Positions 1 through 10,700 of a DNA stretch of 64,000 nt are shown here, one piece after another. The notes under the pieces were generated by a model. That model ran no database searches. It saw only the letters and a program-made list of their open reading frames with translations, and was not told the origin of the DNA. Position 1 is the first letter of the stretch; every line of letters starts with the position of its first letter. The translations under genes were made by a program, and so were the position numbers. The stretch covers positions 124,001 to 188,000 of the forward strand of contig SWDT01000006.1 of NCBI GenBank assembly GCA_009193035.1, written 5' to 3'. This DNA comes from Halicephalobus mephisto. Taxonomy: Eukaryota > Nematoda > Chromadorea > Rhabditida > Panagrolaimidae.

Positions 1-1
1 C

Positions 2-156
2 GCTGTGACCCTGAAATATTTCTACTATAGCCATCAAGAGCAAGTGACAATCAGCACTCATCAGCAGGTATAGTTTTTCGAAATATAGTAGATTATTGAT
101 GTTACTCTTTTTAGGCTTGTTGTCTGCCTAATGGCAATTGTACTTCTCCATACTGA
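2..156 (+). CDS. Possible 3' end of a gene running in from the left edge
   Basis: Two open segments, 2-67 and 115-156, are joined by a plausible 47-nt GT-AG intron (68-114) and end in TGA at 154-156. The joined tail ends in a short Cys-containing stretch (ACCLPNGNCTSPY). An AATAAA lies at 272-277, a reasonable distance downstream. The product is not recognised, and only about 35 residues fall inside the window, so this is a weak call resting on phase agreement and splice consensus alone. Confidence 0.3.
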
Positions 157-768
157 GGAAAAACATGCCTGTGATTACATCAATACGGGAGCAGAGTAAT
201 CGTAATTGTTAGCAGCTTGAGCGGTCGATAAACATATTTCTATCCTTTATAAATGACCTGTAAATCAACGGAATAAAATAATCGATTGATGGACATTTTG
301 TGATTTGACAATAGACGGCCATTCCTCTTCCTAGGAACTGCATTGATAAGCAGTCCTTTCGTCGTTAGTTGTCCTGTTTAGTTTGCGTTATATCTTCATC
401 CAGAAATATCGCAATTTATATGCCGATTTGCTCAGTTCCCGTGAATATCATCTCGGATAGTCGTAAAACACTTGGTTCTTAGCCGTTTACGACTTCTGTA
501 AACTTGAGGCAACGTTATCGAAACAAGAGAGGGAACCGTGCTCGAATCAGTTAGAAATAAAAAGCGGCGCGCGTTACTGGAGATTGCCAGTTTTTCCGAA
601 TAATTTGCATTAGTTTTGTGGGTTCCCAGAGCGAGACCCTGATGCGCGAGCGGTTACTGTAGTTCAGCTTTCGTAAGAGCTCAGTCGCAGTCCATTCCTC
701 AAGTTTGCCCTTGTGCATTTCATTCGAAGTTCTTCAGCTTGAAACACCGCTCCGAGTCAGACTTCACG
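157..768. other. Intergenic region upstream of the Y-box gene
   Basis: No convincing open frame is seen. It contains a possible poly(A) signal at 272-277 for the preceding transcript and, near 720-768, the presumed promoter and leader of the Y-box gene. No repeats or structured RNA were recognised. Confidence 0.4.
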
Positions 769-1638
769 ATGGCCAACGAAGAAGTCAATACCAACGCTGC
801 CAATGGCTCCATCGAGAAGGTCGAGAAGGCTCCCAAGTCTCCGAGAGTTGACAAGTCCAAGTCTCACAAGCCTGTTACCAAGGATGGCGAGAACTCCCCC
901 ACCAAGGAAGCCAATGATTCTGCTAGCGGAAATGAGAAGCCTCGTCGCCATCGCCGTCGTTCCCGTCGCGTAAGTTCCTTGGTTCCCGCCGGGTTTAATG
1001 GATGTGATTTCAGTCTTCCTACGTCCCTTATGAAGTCCTCTTGAAGCGACATGAGGAAGAGCAGAAGACCAAGAAGGTTCTCGAGACCAAGGTTAGAGGT
1101 ACCGTCAAGTGGTTCTCTATGCGCTACCATTATGGTTTCCTTTCCCGCGATGATGGGAAACCCGATGTCTTCGTCCACCAGATGAACATCACCAAGAGTC
1201 GCATGAACAAAGTTTACTGGCGATCTCTTGCTCCCAATGAGAAGGTCGAATTCGACATCGTCGAAGGCAAGGCTGGTCAAGAAGCAGCCAATGTCACTGG
1301 TCCCGATGGCAACAATGTCTTGGGTATGTACGTAGTTCGCATTCCATACTTGAATGGTGAGAGGAAGTTCTTGTTTCACTTGAGTAATTTTGTTTGCAGG
1401 TCGTCGTTTCAACCGTAAGCCTGGACAGCGTCGTCGTACTGAAAGCAAGGCTAGTGCTAGTGCCAACGAATCCAGTCCTGAGAAGGAAAGAAAGCCGAAG
1501 CGTCACAACTTCCGTCGCAACCGCCGCAGCACTGGCAAGAGCGAATCCGGTGAGAACAGGAAGATTGAAAGCAAGACCGCTGATGACAGAGTCGACGGCA
1601 TCGTCGAAGGCGTCGGAAGCGTCAAGGTTTCCAACTAA
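769..1638 (+). CDS. cey: Y-box / cold-shock-domain RNA-binding protein (CEY family)
   Basis: Three exons (769-969, 1014-1323, 1400-1638) give 249 aa. The start is the first ATG in frame (MANEEVN). Residues 1-67 are charged and end in an Arg-rich stretch. A cold-shock domain lies at about 92-165, with RNP1-like YGFLSR (107-112) and RNP2 DVFVHQ (118-123), and GTVKWF at its start as in Y-box proteins. The C-terminus is Arg/Lys/Asn-rich with RRR and RRNRR clusters, typical of the basic tails of nematode CEY proteins. Such proteins coat mRNA and control its translation and stability in the cytoplasm and germline. Introns are 44 and 76 nt. AATAAA at 1693-1698 is the likely poly(A) signal. The family assignment is firm, but which paralogue it is cannot be settled here. 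Confidence 0.9.
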
Positions 1639-1902
1639 GTTTTTAAAATTGTTCTTCCTTTGACGCTCTTATTGTTATGTTAAGTGCGAAGTAATAAAGT
1701 ATGAAATCGTTCAACTGTTGAATAGTGGGGGTTTGGGGAATTAGGTTCGGCTCTGCTTGTAAATGCACATTCGTTGTCCCAGAGCGAATGTTTGTCTATT
1801 GATTGGCTGCAGACTCGCACGCGTTCTTTGCTTGTTTCGCAATTGGGCTTTCGTTAGTCGTCGAGTTTGTAGCTTTTGTGTTTTTTTACCATTTTCGTCG
1901 AT

Positions 1903-3032
1903 ATGTGCAGCGATCGTGATTACCTTATCCGCCAACCCGTCATGATGGTTTGTTTGATCCAAATTTTCAAGATTTATGAATTTTAAATTTCCTTGAGTTT
2001 CGTGTTTGCAGGCGTGTTCCATTTAGTTTTTCGTGTTTTTGATATATCAACTGGTACGGAACAAACTGCCTCAAACTTGAGTAATTAAACCTAAAGACTC
2101 AAACTCTTGGAGTAATTAAACCTAATCGAGACTCAAGTCTCGGGTAATTAAACCAACTTAGGGGTTCACTTGAATATCGCTAATCGAGCCTTTTTAGAAT
2201 GGATCGTCAAAGTCGCTGGTGGATGTTGTGGAACTCGATAAGGTTAAAGTTCCCCAGGATCGTTTCCAAGGGCTGATCGAACGAGTAAGGTTTTACGTGT
2301 TATATTTTGATAATGATAGGTTTTTAGGCTTTGGAAGAAATTCGGAAGGAACCTGAAGAATTAGCCGAGTCGCACAAGATCTTTGAGACTCTTAAAGCAA
2401 AATATGAAGCTGATCGTGCTTTTGAATCACAATTCGCCGAAACCACCCTCCCTTCTAAGACAGCAAGGATTTCAAAGCAAACTTACCGGGAGCAGATTTC
2501 TCCTTACTCCACTGGATCGTCGACCCCGGCTCTTTCTGGTCCAAGTAGTGTGATCTCTGCTGAATTCCTACCGCAAGTAATAGAAGTTACGTCTAACGTT
2601 TGCCCAGTATGCAACATGAAGATGTGCAACAAGTACGCTGTCCGGAAACATGTCCAGAAGATCCACCATCGAGAGGTGACTATGGGGTCAACGAAGGATC
2701 TCCCGTTCAAGTGCAATCAATGCCCATTAACTTTCGCTTCGAAGAGTGCCTTGTTGGCTCATGAGAAACGGCATACAACAGATGATACCTATGAGTGCTC
2801 TGAATGTCATAGACGTTACAAGTTCGCGAACGAGTTCAAGAAGCACATGATCCGAGTTCACAAGTTCCAACCAGGTGATCTCACGAATCTAACCCAATTC
2901 GAGATTGGGAACCAAACCGAAGATGATCTTGACTGTGATGAACTTCTCACCAAAGAACTTGCTAACTTAAACAATGACAAAGATGACGACCATGATGATG
3001 AAACTTTGTTGTTACAAGCCCTGTCCGATTGA
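1903..3032 (+). CDS. Three-finger C2H2 zinc-finger protein
   Basis: The large exon 2328-3032 and the preceding exon 2198-2284 are well supported by phase and GT-AG ends (intron 2285-2327). They carry an acidic helical N-terminus and three C2H2 fingers: CPVC...H (about 136-157), CNQC...H (about 173-193) and CSEC...H (about 200-222). An acidic Asp/Glu tail follows. No in-frame ATG exists in exon 2198-2284. The best first exon is 1903-1947 (MCSDRDYLIRQPVMM), joined through a weak GTTTGT donor. Total 278 aa. It is probably a nuclear DNA-binding protein, and no specific orthologue is recognised. The first intron contains the SL-like repeats. The 3' end converges on rab-10. Confidence 0.7.
2070..2154 (-). 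repeat. Array of three spliced-leader (SL1)-like sequences
   Basis: Read on the minus strand, three units each begin GGTTTAATTAC and end in TTGAG. They lie at 2132-2154 (23 nt), 2098-2122 (25 nt) and 2070-2091 (22 nt). The last unit differs from the canonical 22-nt nematode SL1 at one position; the other two vary in the centre. Spacers are 9 and 6 nt. None is followed by a GT splice donor or an evident Sm site, so these do not look like functional SL RNA genes. They sit inside intron 1 of the plus-strand zinc-finger gene. Confidence 0.75.
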
Positions 3033-3327
3033 TAGGATTTTAAAATGTTCCGGTCTTTGTTTAAACGGGTTTTATATAAAGTGATTTCTATTGAATTTTC
3101 CAGTATCAGCAAAAATTGTTTAAAAAAACTAAAATTTTGTTTTATTAGATCGGCCAGATGACAAAACCAATTATCAGCTTCAATTCCAAATTAAGAAGTA
3201 CACAAGGTTTGTTAGAGGGCAACAGACTGAAAACGTCAAAGCAAAGATTTGCAAAAAGCCTCTTTGGGCTTCAAGATGGGTCAACCCGGATAATCTGAAC
3301 GGACAAAACAACTGCCAGAAGATTCAC

Positions 3328-3969
3328 TCAACAGCAACCACCTCTGCTCTGTTGGTCATGCTCCACTGGTCGGATTTTCACTTCTTGATTCGATTGACTT
3401 GGCATTTTGTCCAAAATAGCTTCTGCTAGATCGTAGAACGCCTTATCAATGTTGATATTGGATTTAGCACTCGTTTCCAAGAATCTAATCTGATGGTCGA
3501 TAGCGATCTTCTCTCCACGTTCCTTCGAGACAACCCGTCGGTCAGTCATATCGCATTTGTTCCCCAAAAGCATCTTAACGACATCTTCACTGGCATGCTC
3601 ATCAATATTCCTCAACCATTTGGCAATGTTATCAAATGACTTCGCATTCGTAATGTCGTACACCAACATGATTCCCATCGCACCTCTATAGTAAGAAGTC
3701 GTAATTGTGTGGAATCTTTCTTGACCGGCAGTGTCCCTGAAAACCAACAATCCAACAAACAATTGATATATAAAAACGTACCAAATCTGGAGCTTAATTT
3801 TCTTTCCTCTCAGCTCAATAGTTTTGATCTTGAAATCTATGCCAATAGTCGAAATAAACGTCGTGTTGAATGCATCGTCGCTGAATCGGTAAAGAATACA
3901 CGTCTTACCTACACCAGAATCGCCGATGAGCAAAAGCTTGAATAGCAAGTCGTACTGCTTCTTAGCCAT
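3328..3969 (-). CDS. rab-10: Rab10-type small GTPase
   Basis: Two exons, 3782-3969 and 3328-3736, are separated by a 45-nt intron that splits the Trp codon just before DTAGQ. The product is 198 aa, close to the usual 200 of Rab10. All GTPase motifs are visible: GDSGVGKT (P-loop), switch I with the FISTIGIDF effector region, WDTAGQE (switch II), NKCD and ETSAK. The C-terminus ends in CC for double geranylgeranylation. The sequence is nearly identical to animal Rab10/Rab8 proteins through the G domain, and the MAKK start and C-terminal region favour Rab10. It acts in basolateral and endosomal recycling, dendrite growth and ER dynamics. A TTTATT at 3141-3146 gives a minus-strand AATAAA. Its 3' end converges with that of the zinc-finger gene. 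Confidence 0.93.
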   Translation of the reverse strand: MAKKQYDLLFKLLLIGDSGVGKTCILYRFSDDAFNTTFISTIGIDFKIKTIELRGKKIKLQIWYVFIYQLFVGLLVFRDTAGQERFHTITTSYYRGAMGIMLVYDITNAKSFDNIAKWLRNIDEHASEDVVKMLLGNKCDMTDRRVVSKERGEKIAIDHQIRFLETSAKSNINIDKAFYDLAEAILDKMPSQSNQEVKIRPVEHDQQSRGGCC

Positions 3970-5385
3970 GTCTGTAGTCCGAATCAAAATCACTGGTCCG
4001 TCTAGCTAGATAAATAATATGACGGAACCTGAAAATCCGTTCAACTTCGATTTCAAAAGTAAAATAAACACGTCAATGTAAATCATTTGAGCTTAAAATT
4101 TCACGAACAACTGACGTTTAAGTTTTAAGAAAATCCAAAAATGTTTCACAACAAAATATTAAGGTTTATGGAGGTCAAAGAAACAAAAAATAATCGGGGA
4201 AAACACGCGCAAGAGACCTACTCGCAATCGATTTTTCCCTGTGAGAACGATCCAAAACGCCCAAGATCACCTCATTTTATCGAGCAAAGCTGACCAAACT
4301 CTAACTACAGTTTTTTCTTCAAAAAATCAAATTACTCATTACTCTTACATTAGATAAAAACAATGTTCTTCTTTTAATAAATAATCAAGTCTGTCAGACA
4401 TTCGAAATATTTCATCACCCAATTTCCGTTATTTACAGTCGTTTTGTTCCAAAAAAGTACTCAACAACCAAAAAGTACGTAAACTCGGTAGGAGCTCCCA
4501 GGATAGAACCAAATTGAACAAAACCAGAGGGCAAATGAAGACAAACCAAAAATTGTGTGTCCGTCGTCACGTGCAGGAAGCTACAGGCCAGTTTCGCCCA
4601 GACTCAAACTAGCTGCTCAAATACGAGCCGGACTTGGCGAAATCGATATTCGACTTGCTTTGCCATCTCCAATAGACCTTTCCTATAAAAAATCACTATT
4701 CCCTAACGTCAAATTTCAAAAAAGTTCTCAAAAACGCTATCTAAATAGAACAACTTGGATTTTTTGTTAGTCGATCGTTTATCGAATGTTTTTTGGACCC
4801 ATGATTGGTTGTCAGACTAGACCCAGATAACTAAAACTAACCAATTTCATTTATATAAAATTCAAATATTATCTTAAATAAGAGTAGGCGAAAATCAACA
4901 AAAAGTGCAGAAAAAGAACTTTTTTAATACACACTTTCCATATGATGAATCACGTTATTGATGTGGATTCATCGTAGGCCAAGTTATGAAATTGCCCTAC
5001 TTTCAACATCATTGATTATTTTAAAGCTTTCATTCAGGAAAATTATCAGGTTTATTTCCTAGATTTTCCAAGCATACTTAGGTAAAATCCAAAGCGCAGG
5101 TGTTCAGGAAATCCATTTCCGGAAAAAACCGTAAGTAACTCTTCCTAATCGGAAAAGGACAGTACCAATACAGAATTTCAAATGCAACAAAAACGGCTAA
5201 TTCAATTTTACACCGATCAGAACAGAGGTCTTGGGCGTTGCTTAGAATTATTGTGGAACCTGTTCTATTTTAGATGACTGACAATCTTCATGCAGAAAAA
5301 GAAAAGTATTCAACTGGGATCAAAACCCGTGTTTTCAACTAAGGAAAATTTGCAATGAATTACTCGGGCAAAATCAAAGGAGTAT
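3970..5385. other. Intergenic region between rab-10 and WBP11
   Basis: AT-rich, about 1.4 kb. It presumably holds the rab-10 promoter and leader (left part) and the WBP11 3' UTR (right part; TTTATT near 5050 could be its minus-strand poly(A) signal). No coding exon, RNA gene or clear repeat was recognised. Confidence 0.4.
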
Positions 5386-6688
5386 TTATAACAAATCTTT
5401 GATGCTAGCCAAGAAGTCATCAGTAGCCTTATCCGGATCCGCGGTCGCAGCTTCTGATGAAACATCAGGGACCAGAGGTTGTTGAACTCTGATAGTCGGT
5501 TTTTGAAGTTGTTTTTGCATCGCTGCTGCTTGAAGTGCTGCTTGTTGGTAATTGATCGTCTTCCTCGGTTTCGTGGAGGTATTCAAATTCTTCTTGACCT
5601 GAAGATTGGTCGGCACAAACTTGGTGGTTTCTTTCCAGAGATCTCTCATCTGAGGAGCCGCCGATATCACGGGTTGCGAAGGTTCTGACGGTCTTACTGA
5701 ACCCCTGACTTGAGCTGGGGCTGAGATAACTGCCGATGGATTCCTGTGCGGTACAGGGACTTGTCTTGGAGGAACCATAGGTTGAATTGGAGGTTGGTGA
5801 ATCGGAATGGACATGACGGAAGGAAAGATAGTTCCCAGCGAAGGCATTCCACTGTTATGAATCTCAGGTGGGACTGAAACAGATGATTAATGGCACCAAC
5901 ATGCAAAAAACTCACTCTCAACGGGCCCATAGTCATCCTCCAATGGGATTTCTTCTTCTCTAACTTGTTCGTCAAATTTAACTGACCGCTTCTGGACTCC
6001 ATGCCTCACAACAATAGCTGTTTCTCCACAGTCGTCGTAATCAGGAGGAGGGATACAGGGAGGACCTGGAGGGACTTTCCTGAATTTCCTTTCTATCGGT
6101 TTCTTCAAGATTCCAGAGTGGATTTTCGGAGCTGGTGGAGGGACGGGGATCATACAGGCCGGTGTCATAGCATCAGCAGGAGTACACATCCCAGCTGGCA
6201 AGGGGACTCCTTCCAGAGAACCTTCCCTAGCGAACATGACGGCATCTAAAGATTGCATTTTATTTAGGAACTGCATTCGAAAACCTACTGAACGTCTCTT
6301 CCATTGTCCTCCTCTCATTTTCGTATGCATCTAGGTTATTCTGGAGATTCCGTACCTTCTCCATATTCCTCTGTTGTCTAGCAAGAGCAATAATGGAGAT
6401 ATAAGACCCGAGGACTTTCTTCCTCTTTGCCTGAAGTGTGTCGGCAGATCCAGCTCTATCCGGGTCATAGACTAAAAGTTCATATATAAATTGGACTACA
6501 AATCACACAAACTTACTTTGCTTGTCGATATGTCTGAGTTGGTCAATCAGTTCTTCTGGATCCTTGGATTTGACGACGGCTTCTCTGGTTTCAACCCTCT
6601 GCTTCTTGTTCCTCTTCAGTTCCCTCTTCCGTTCAAGCTTTCTCTGAATATCCGCCGGATTCAACGAACGACCACTTTTCTTGCCCAT
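5386..6688 (-). CDS. WBP11: WW-domain-binding protein 11 homologue (splicing factor)
   Basis: Four exons (6517-6688, 6289-6471, 5916-6245, 5386-5873) are all phase-consistent and give 390 aa. The N-terminus starts MGKKSGRSLNPADIQRK and has the basic KRELKRNKKQR block diagnostic of the WBP11/Wbp11 domain. Next come a helical region, an IPLP-like VPLP motif, SGILKK, proline-rich PPGPPCIPPPDYDD and a protein-phosphatase-1 docking motif KRSVKF. The long Pro/Gln-rich C-terminus ends in DKATDDFLASIKDLL. WBP11 is a nuclear spliceosome-associated protein that binds PQBP1-type WW domains and PP1. It is shorter than the vertebrate protein (about 640 aa), mainly in the Pro-rich part. Confidence 0.88.
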
Positions 6689-7235
6689 CTTTGGAGATCA
6701 AAATAGAACGGAACAAAATAGAAGAAAGAAACAAGGCAATGAGCAATTTCAAAAAACTGTTCTGCAACACCGCGCCAGTGTCAATTGTCGTCCAAGTGAC
6801 AGAACGCCAGCATGTGGTTATTCTGAGTTGATATGTTAATTTATTTCAATTTACTTTTCCAGATTATTTATTCAGAGATTACAGTATCGACTAAATACAG
6901 GTATATTTAAAGAACCACAGCACAAATTTACGCTGGTTGGTGGATATCGTGTCAGGATCGTTCACAACTCAATTGATAAATTCTGTTCTCTTCATGAAGA
7001 CTAACTTTCAGCTTCTAAATATCCTCAAAGATGTATACTATGTAGATATTTAAGAAAACACTGTATTCTAAGGAAGAAAAGGATATACTGTGGAAACACT
7101 CAAAGGACCCCAACACGATATCTAGCAACCTCATCCAATTGCGTAAAGTTGCGCCGCTTTAAACTTAAATAATTGACAAATTGACTTTAATCAAGCTGGA
7201 TGTGGTGCTGGATCCTCGTTGATCCTCCCTAGCAG
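6689..7235. other. Intergenic: WBP11 promoter and smd-1 3' UTR
   Basis: Both neighbouring genes are on the minus strand. TTTATT at 6867-6872 reads as a minus-strand AATAAA and is a candidate poly(A) signal for the decarboxylase upstream. No gene was seen. Confidence 0.4.
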
Positions 7236-8372
7236 TCACTCGTTGGAAGAGGAGACGTCGTCTTCGGTGTCGGTGTTGGGACAGGCGACGAGCTTCCGTT
7301 TCTTGGGAACGTTTTTGACCTTGATTTTTGCAGGAGCATCTCGTCTGACGTACTGGGCGTAGACGAGGGTGTCGTACTGGAGTCGGAGGAACTGGAGACT
7401 GGCTCTTCTGTACCCCGGTAGGTCCTGATTCCAGAGTTCGAGTTGAGCGTCAATCGCGGACTTGCTCTTGTCGTTGGCGAATACGGTCATCAGGAACTCG
7501 TTGGGTTTGAAGCAGTCGAGGACCTTCAGGGTCTGTTTGTAGAGACACTCCTTCCGCTGGTTGGTTTCGAAGCTGATGTAGCAAAAGTCCGGTTCCGGAG
7601 TGATATGGATAGTCACGTACTGGTCCGAGTCCGGGAACAGTCCATTCATACTGTAACCAACAGGTTCGAAGAGTTCCTCATGGATCAGAGTCCCCTCAGG
7701 GACAAGTTGGTCGATGCCCCCGAGTCGAGTGCACTCCTGTCCGTTCTTGCAGACGGCCTTCGAGTAGATCCGGAGAACCTCCTCCGGGATCTTAGTCATG
7801 CAGATCTCCAGAGTGTGGTCCGCGGAGACCGGAGGGGCCTGGGGGGCGGACATGGTGTAGAGGTACCAACGATGCTGTTTCAAGCTGCCCATACAGTATG
7901 CTGCCCCTTCCTCGAAGAAGCTGTCCAGATGCTCCACCTCATTATCGAAGTTCTGGTGGACGAACGGCTGCAGTTCTGGTTTTAAGAAGTTCTTCCGACT
8001 ATAGTAAACATTAGCTACAGTATCCATGTTGGCATACTTCTTGGCCAAATGGAGGAGCTGATCGATAGAATCGAGCAATTTAGTGTTCCCACAAGTCTTC
8101 AGAATGATTCGAGTGTCGGAGACGAACAAACTCGACTCCGAGAGGACATAGCTGTCCAGAACTCCGTTGGTTTTGAAGTGCAATATGTGACAACAGGCAA
8201 TCTCCAGAAGCCCTTCAATCTCCGCTAATGGAATAGCCCTGAGGCTTGTGGCCAGGGGGTTGGACTCCTTGTCGAACCAGACCTCCAGGAGCTTCTCTGC
8301 CCCTTCGAAGAAGTGGCCAGAGTCCTCGCTTTCTTCATCGGAGATTTCGAATGGTTTGGTGATGACTTCCAT
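7236..8372 (-). CDS. smd-1: S-adenosylmethionine decarboxylase proenzyme
   Basis: An intronless CDS of 378 aa. The enzyme decarboxylates AdoMet to supply aminopropyl groups for spermidine and spermine synthesis in the cytosol. The proenzyme self-cleaves to make a pyruvoyl cofactor. The cleavage motif LSESSLFVS is at 77-85, with the Glu79-Ser80 bond predicted to be cut. KTCG with the catalytic Cys is at 92-95. GYSMNG and TIHITPEPDF supply the Ser and His needed for processing. FETN follows as in animal enzymes. Length is slightly above the 334 aa of the human enzyme, with a short acidic C-terminal tail. The leader carries a 15-codon uORF and a probable intron (see the separate entry), suggesting translational control. 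Confidence 0.95.
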   Translation of the reverse strand: MEVITKPFEISDEESEDSGHFFEGAEKLLEVWFDKESNPLATSLRAIPLAEIEGLLEIACCHILHFKTNGVLDSYVLSESSLFVSDTRIILKTCGNTKLLDSIDQLLHLAKKYANMDTVANVYYSRKNFLKPELQPFVHQNFDNEVEHLDSFFEEGAAYCMGSLKQHRWYLYTMSAPQAPPVSADHTLEICMTKIPEEVLRIYSKAVCKNGQECTRLGGIDQLVPEGTLIHEELFEPVGYSMNGLFPDSDQYVTIHITPEPDFCYISFETNQRKECLYKQTLKVLDCFKPNEFLMTVFANDKSKSAIDAQLELWNQDLPGYRRASLQFLRLQYDTLVYAQYVRRDAPAKIKVKNVPKKRKLVACPNTDTEDDVSSSNE

Positions 8373-8412
8373 TTTAGGTCAAACGAGTCTTATCAACTGG
8401 ACTGGGGACCCG

Positions 8413-8460
8413 CTAGGGAGGGCGACGGTAGAGGACGAGGATCAAGGGCTTCGCACCCAT
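8413..8460 (-). promoter_or_regulatory. Upstream ORF in the smd-1 leader
   Basis: On the minus strand ATG at 8458-8460 opens a 15-residue frame, MGAKPLILVLYRRPP, ending at TAG 8413-8415, 40 nt before the decarboxylase ATG. No other minus-strand ATG occurs from 8461 to 8760, so it would be the first AUG of the leader. A 5' UTR intron probably lies just upstream (donor GTAAGT at about 8512, acceptor TTGTAG near 8470). Animal and plant AdoMet decarboxylase mRNAs are known to carry small polyamine-responsive uORFs, though this peptide does not resemble mammalian MAGDIS. Confidence 0.6.
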
Positions 8461-8760
8461 ACAACTCTTCTACAACCACTTTCTCAGGTAATTAATCAGG
8501 ATAAAGACTTACAAGAGATGTCAGCTGTAGGCCTCCTGAAAGTTCCAGGTGACTTGGAGGGAGAATCGCGGCCGACGCTCTTTGGCGATCTGACTCCACG
8601 ACGGATGACAGCAACAGTCGGCTCTTGATGCTGCGGATCTCGACGGGACTTTGTCAAGAATCTTCTTTTGGGGCGTCACCGTGACAAGCACCGAAAGTTG
8701 GAGGAAGGAACACTAGTTTTTCCTGAAAATTCAGAAATTTTTAAGTAAAAAGAACTTCCG

Positions 8761-10700
8761 CGATGTTTGACGGAAACTGTAACTAGTGTGGAAATTCCGT
8801 TTTTGACAACAAGACATGAGTTATCAAAAGTCTGAGAGTGACAGCGAGACTTTGCCCCTGTTGATAGTCGATTTTCCGCTGAATAAGACAGAAAATAGAC
8901 GAAACTGTTACTTCAACCCGATAAGCCGTTCGAGAATGTACGATCATTGATACTTGATTGGGGCAATTAGAGGACCTGCTGATAAAGCTCGGAGTTTTAT
9001 TTATTCAGGTGGATTTCACATGGATTAAAGCAGTGCCAGAATGATACCCGGATCTTAGATGAAAACAAAATCATCTTGTTGGATCAGATAAGCTTCGAGA
9101 TTTTAACTTTGAATCCAGTTTGGAAGAATGGAGCAAAAACTCAAAGTAACGAATTGAATACGACTAACTCGAGTAAAAATGGTAGTTTAAGAAGAGGAGT
9201 AAATAAAGCCTTCAGTTTGGGTTTGCAATTGTTTTCGAGCAAGCCTTGAAACAGGCGTCTAGTCTTCTTGACGTAGGAAACTCGGGGAAGTCAGCAGCTC
9301 AGGAAAGCAACAGAGCAGGGGTCAGCTGGCTTGAGGAGGCGAGCAGCTGGGAAGTGTGCTGGTCGAGGGTAAAGATCATCAAGGATATAGATGGATTCAG
9401 TACGACCCATCTCGGTGCATGATCCCCACAATATTCAAAAATCCTTAGATTATTATCATTTCTCAGCATGACGTGCACTCCTATTCCTTCAAAGGGTCGT
9501 TATCTAGATGAAATCGAGAGATTCATCCTTGTTGGATTACATCGAGATAATCTCTAGTGGATTTACGCAAGTCTAATTTCGACGGTTTGGCCGATTTTTA
9601 GTTTTTAAAAAAACAAAACTTTGTTGACTTTAGGGATTCTTCAAAACCTATTCTATTTGCGAAAAACAAGTAGATTAGGGAAACTCGGAAATAGAAAGAT
9701 CAAGAATTCAAAATTCACAAATTATCAATGGATCAATTTTTTCAAAAAAGTGGCAGACTTTTCTAGAAAAAAGTAAAACGAAATAGAGTTCCATTCTTGT
9801 CTTTGTGCCGACATACGGACGCACGAACTTGAAAGGTTTCCCTTGGATTCGAGACTAAACCCGTCCGCCGCTGAGAACCAGCGGAAATGCCTTTGGAGCT
9901 GTTTTTTAAAAAACAGAACAAACTAGGCAAAATCTGTTTGAAGGGGTTTGTAAGAATGTCAAAACTGCTTTGTCAGAATACAAAACGACCAGAGTTTTTA
10001 GGAAAAAAGAATTAAATATCAATAGCTTAGAAACAAATCCGAAAAAAACTACCAGATTTCCAAAATGATGAATTTCTGATCGTTGAATACTGTCCGCGAG
10101 GATTTAGTTACTATTCTTGCTTGAGGCACTCAATTGTGGAATCCGGTAGGTTGCTAAAGCCAGAGAGGATTTGGTTTGCTGTGCCTAAGAGATGATTGAT
10201 TCTTCGGCATCGGTCTCACCGACAGAACCTTCAGAATCCAGCAAATGAGCTTCTTCTTTATTGGTTTGTGGTTTTATGTACCGGATTTACTTGATTCATT
10301 TGCATAGTTCCTGAATAAAGTTTTTTTCATTGTCTTTGTTTACTTGAAGGAAGTTGTCAGTTTCGAAACTTGTCGCAGTAACTTATCCGGATTTGTAGGC
10401 AGTTGATCAGCTTGTACAATTGTTTACCAAGAACGATTCAGCGATTTTCATCATGTTTATCGTGTTCCTTTATCGCTATATGTGACTTGGGTTTTTCGTT
10501 GAAAAAACTCACGTCAGCTACAAATATTGTTACTTTAAATTTTTAAACACTTCCTTGATTGTACGATTTTCCACTAAGGACTACTTTAGGACAACAGTAC
10601 TTTTGTGATTTTAAATGCCAAGTGTGGAGGATCTACATGAACTACCCAAACAGTTAAATCGATTAAAGTTTATTATTTTCATGTTAATTTTGACTCGAAG
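8761..10700. other. Gene-poor intergenic region
   Basis: The first part is presumably smd-1 promoter. The rest is AT-rich with a short GC-richer patch near 9270-9400. No exon with coding character, no RNA gene and no clear repeat was recognised. Confidence 0.35.

Noticed and set aside
2070..2154. Reading the SL-like units as functional SL RNA genes
   Set aside because: No GT donor after any unit, no Sm-binding site and no room for an SL RNA body between units.
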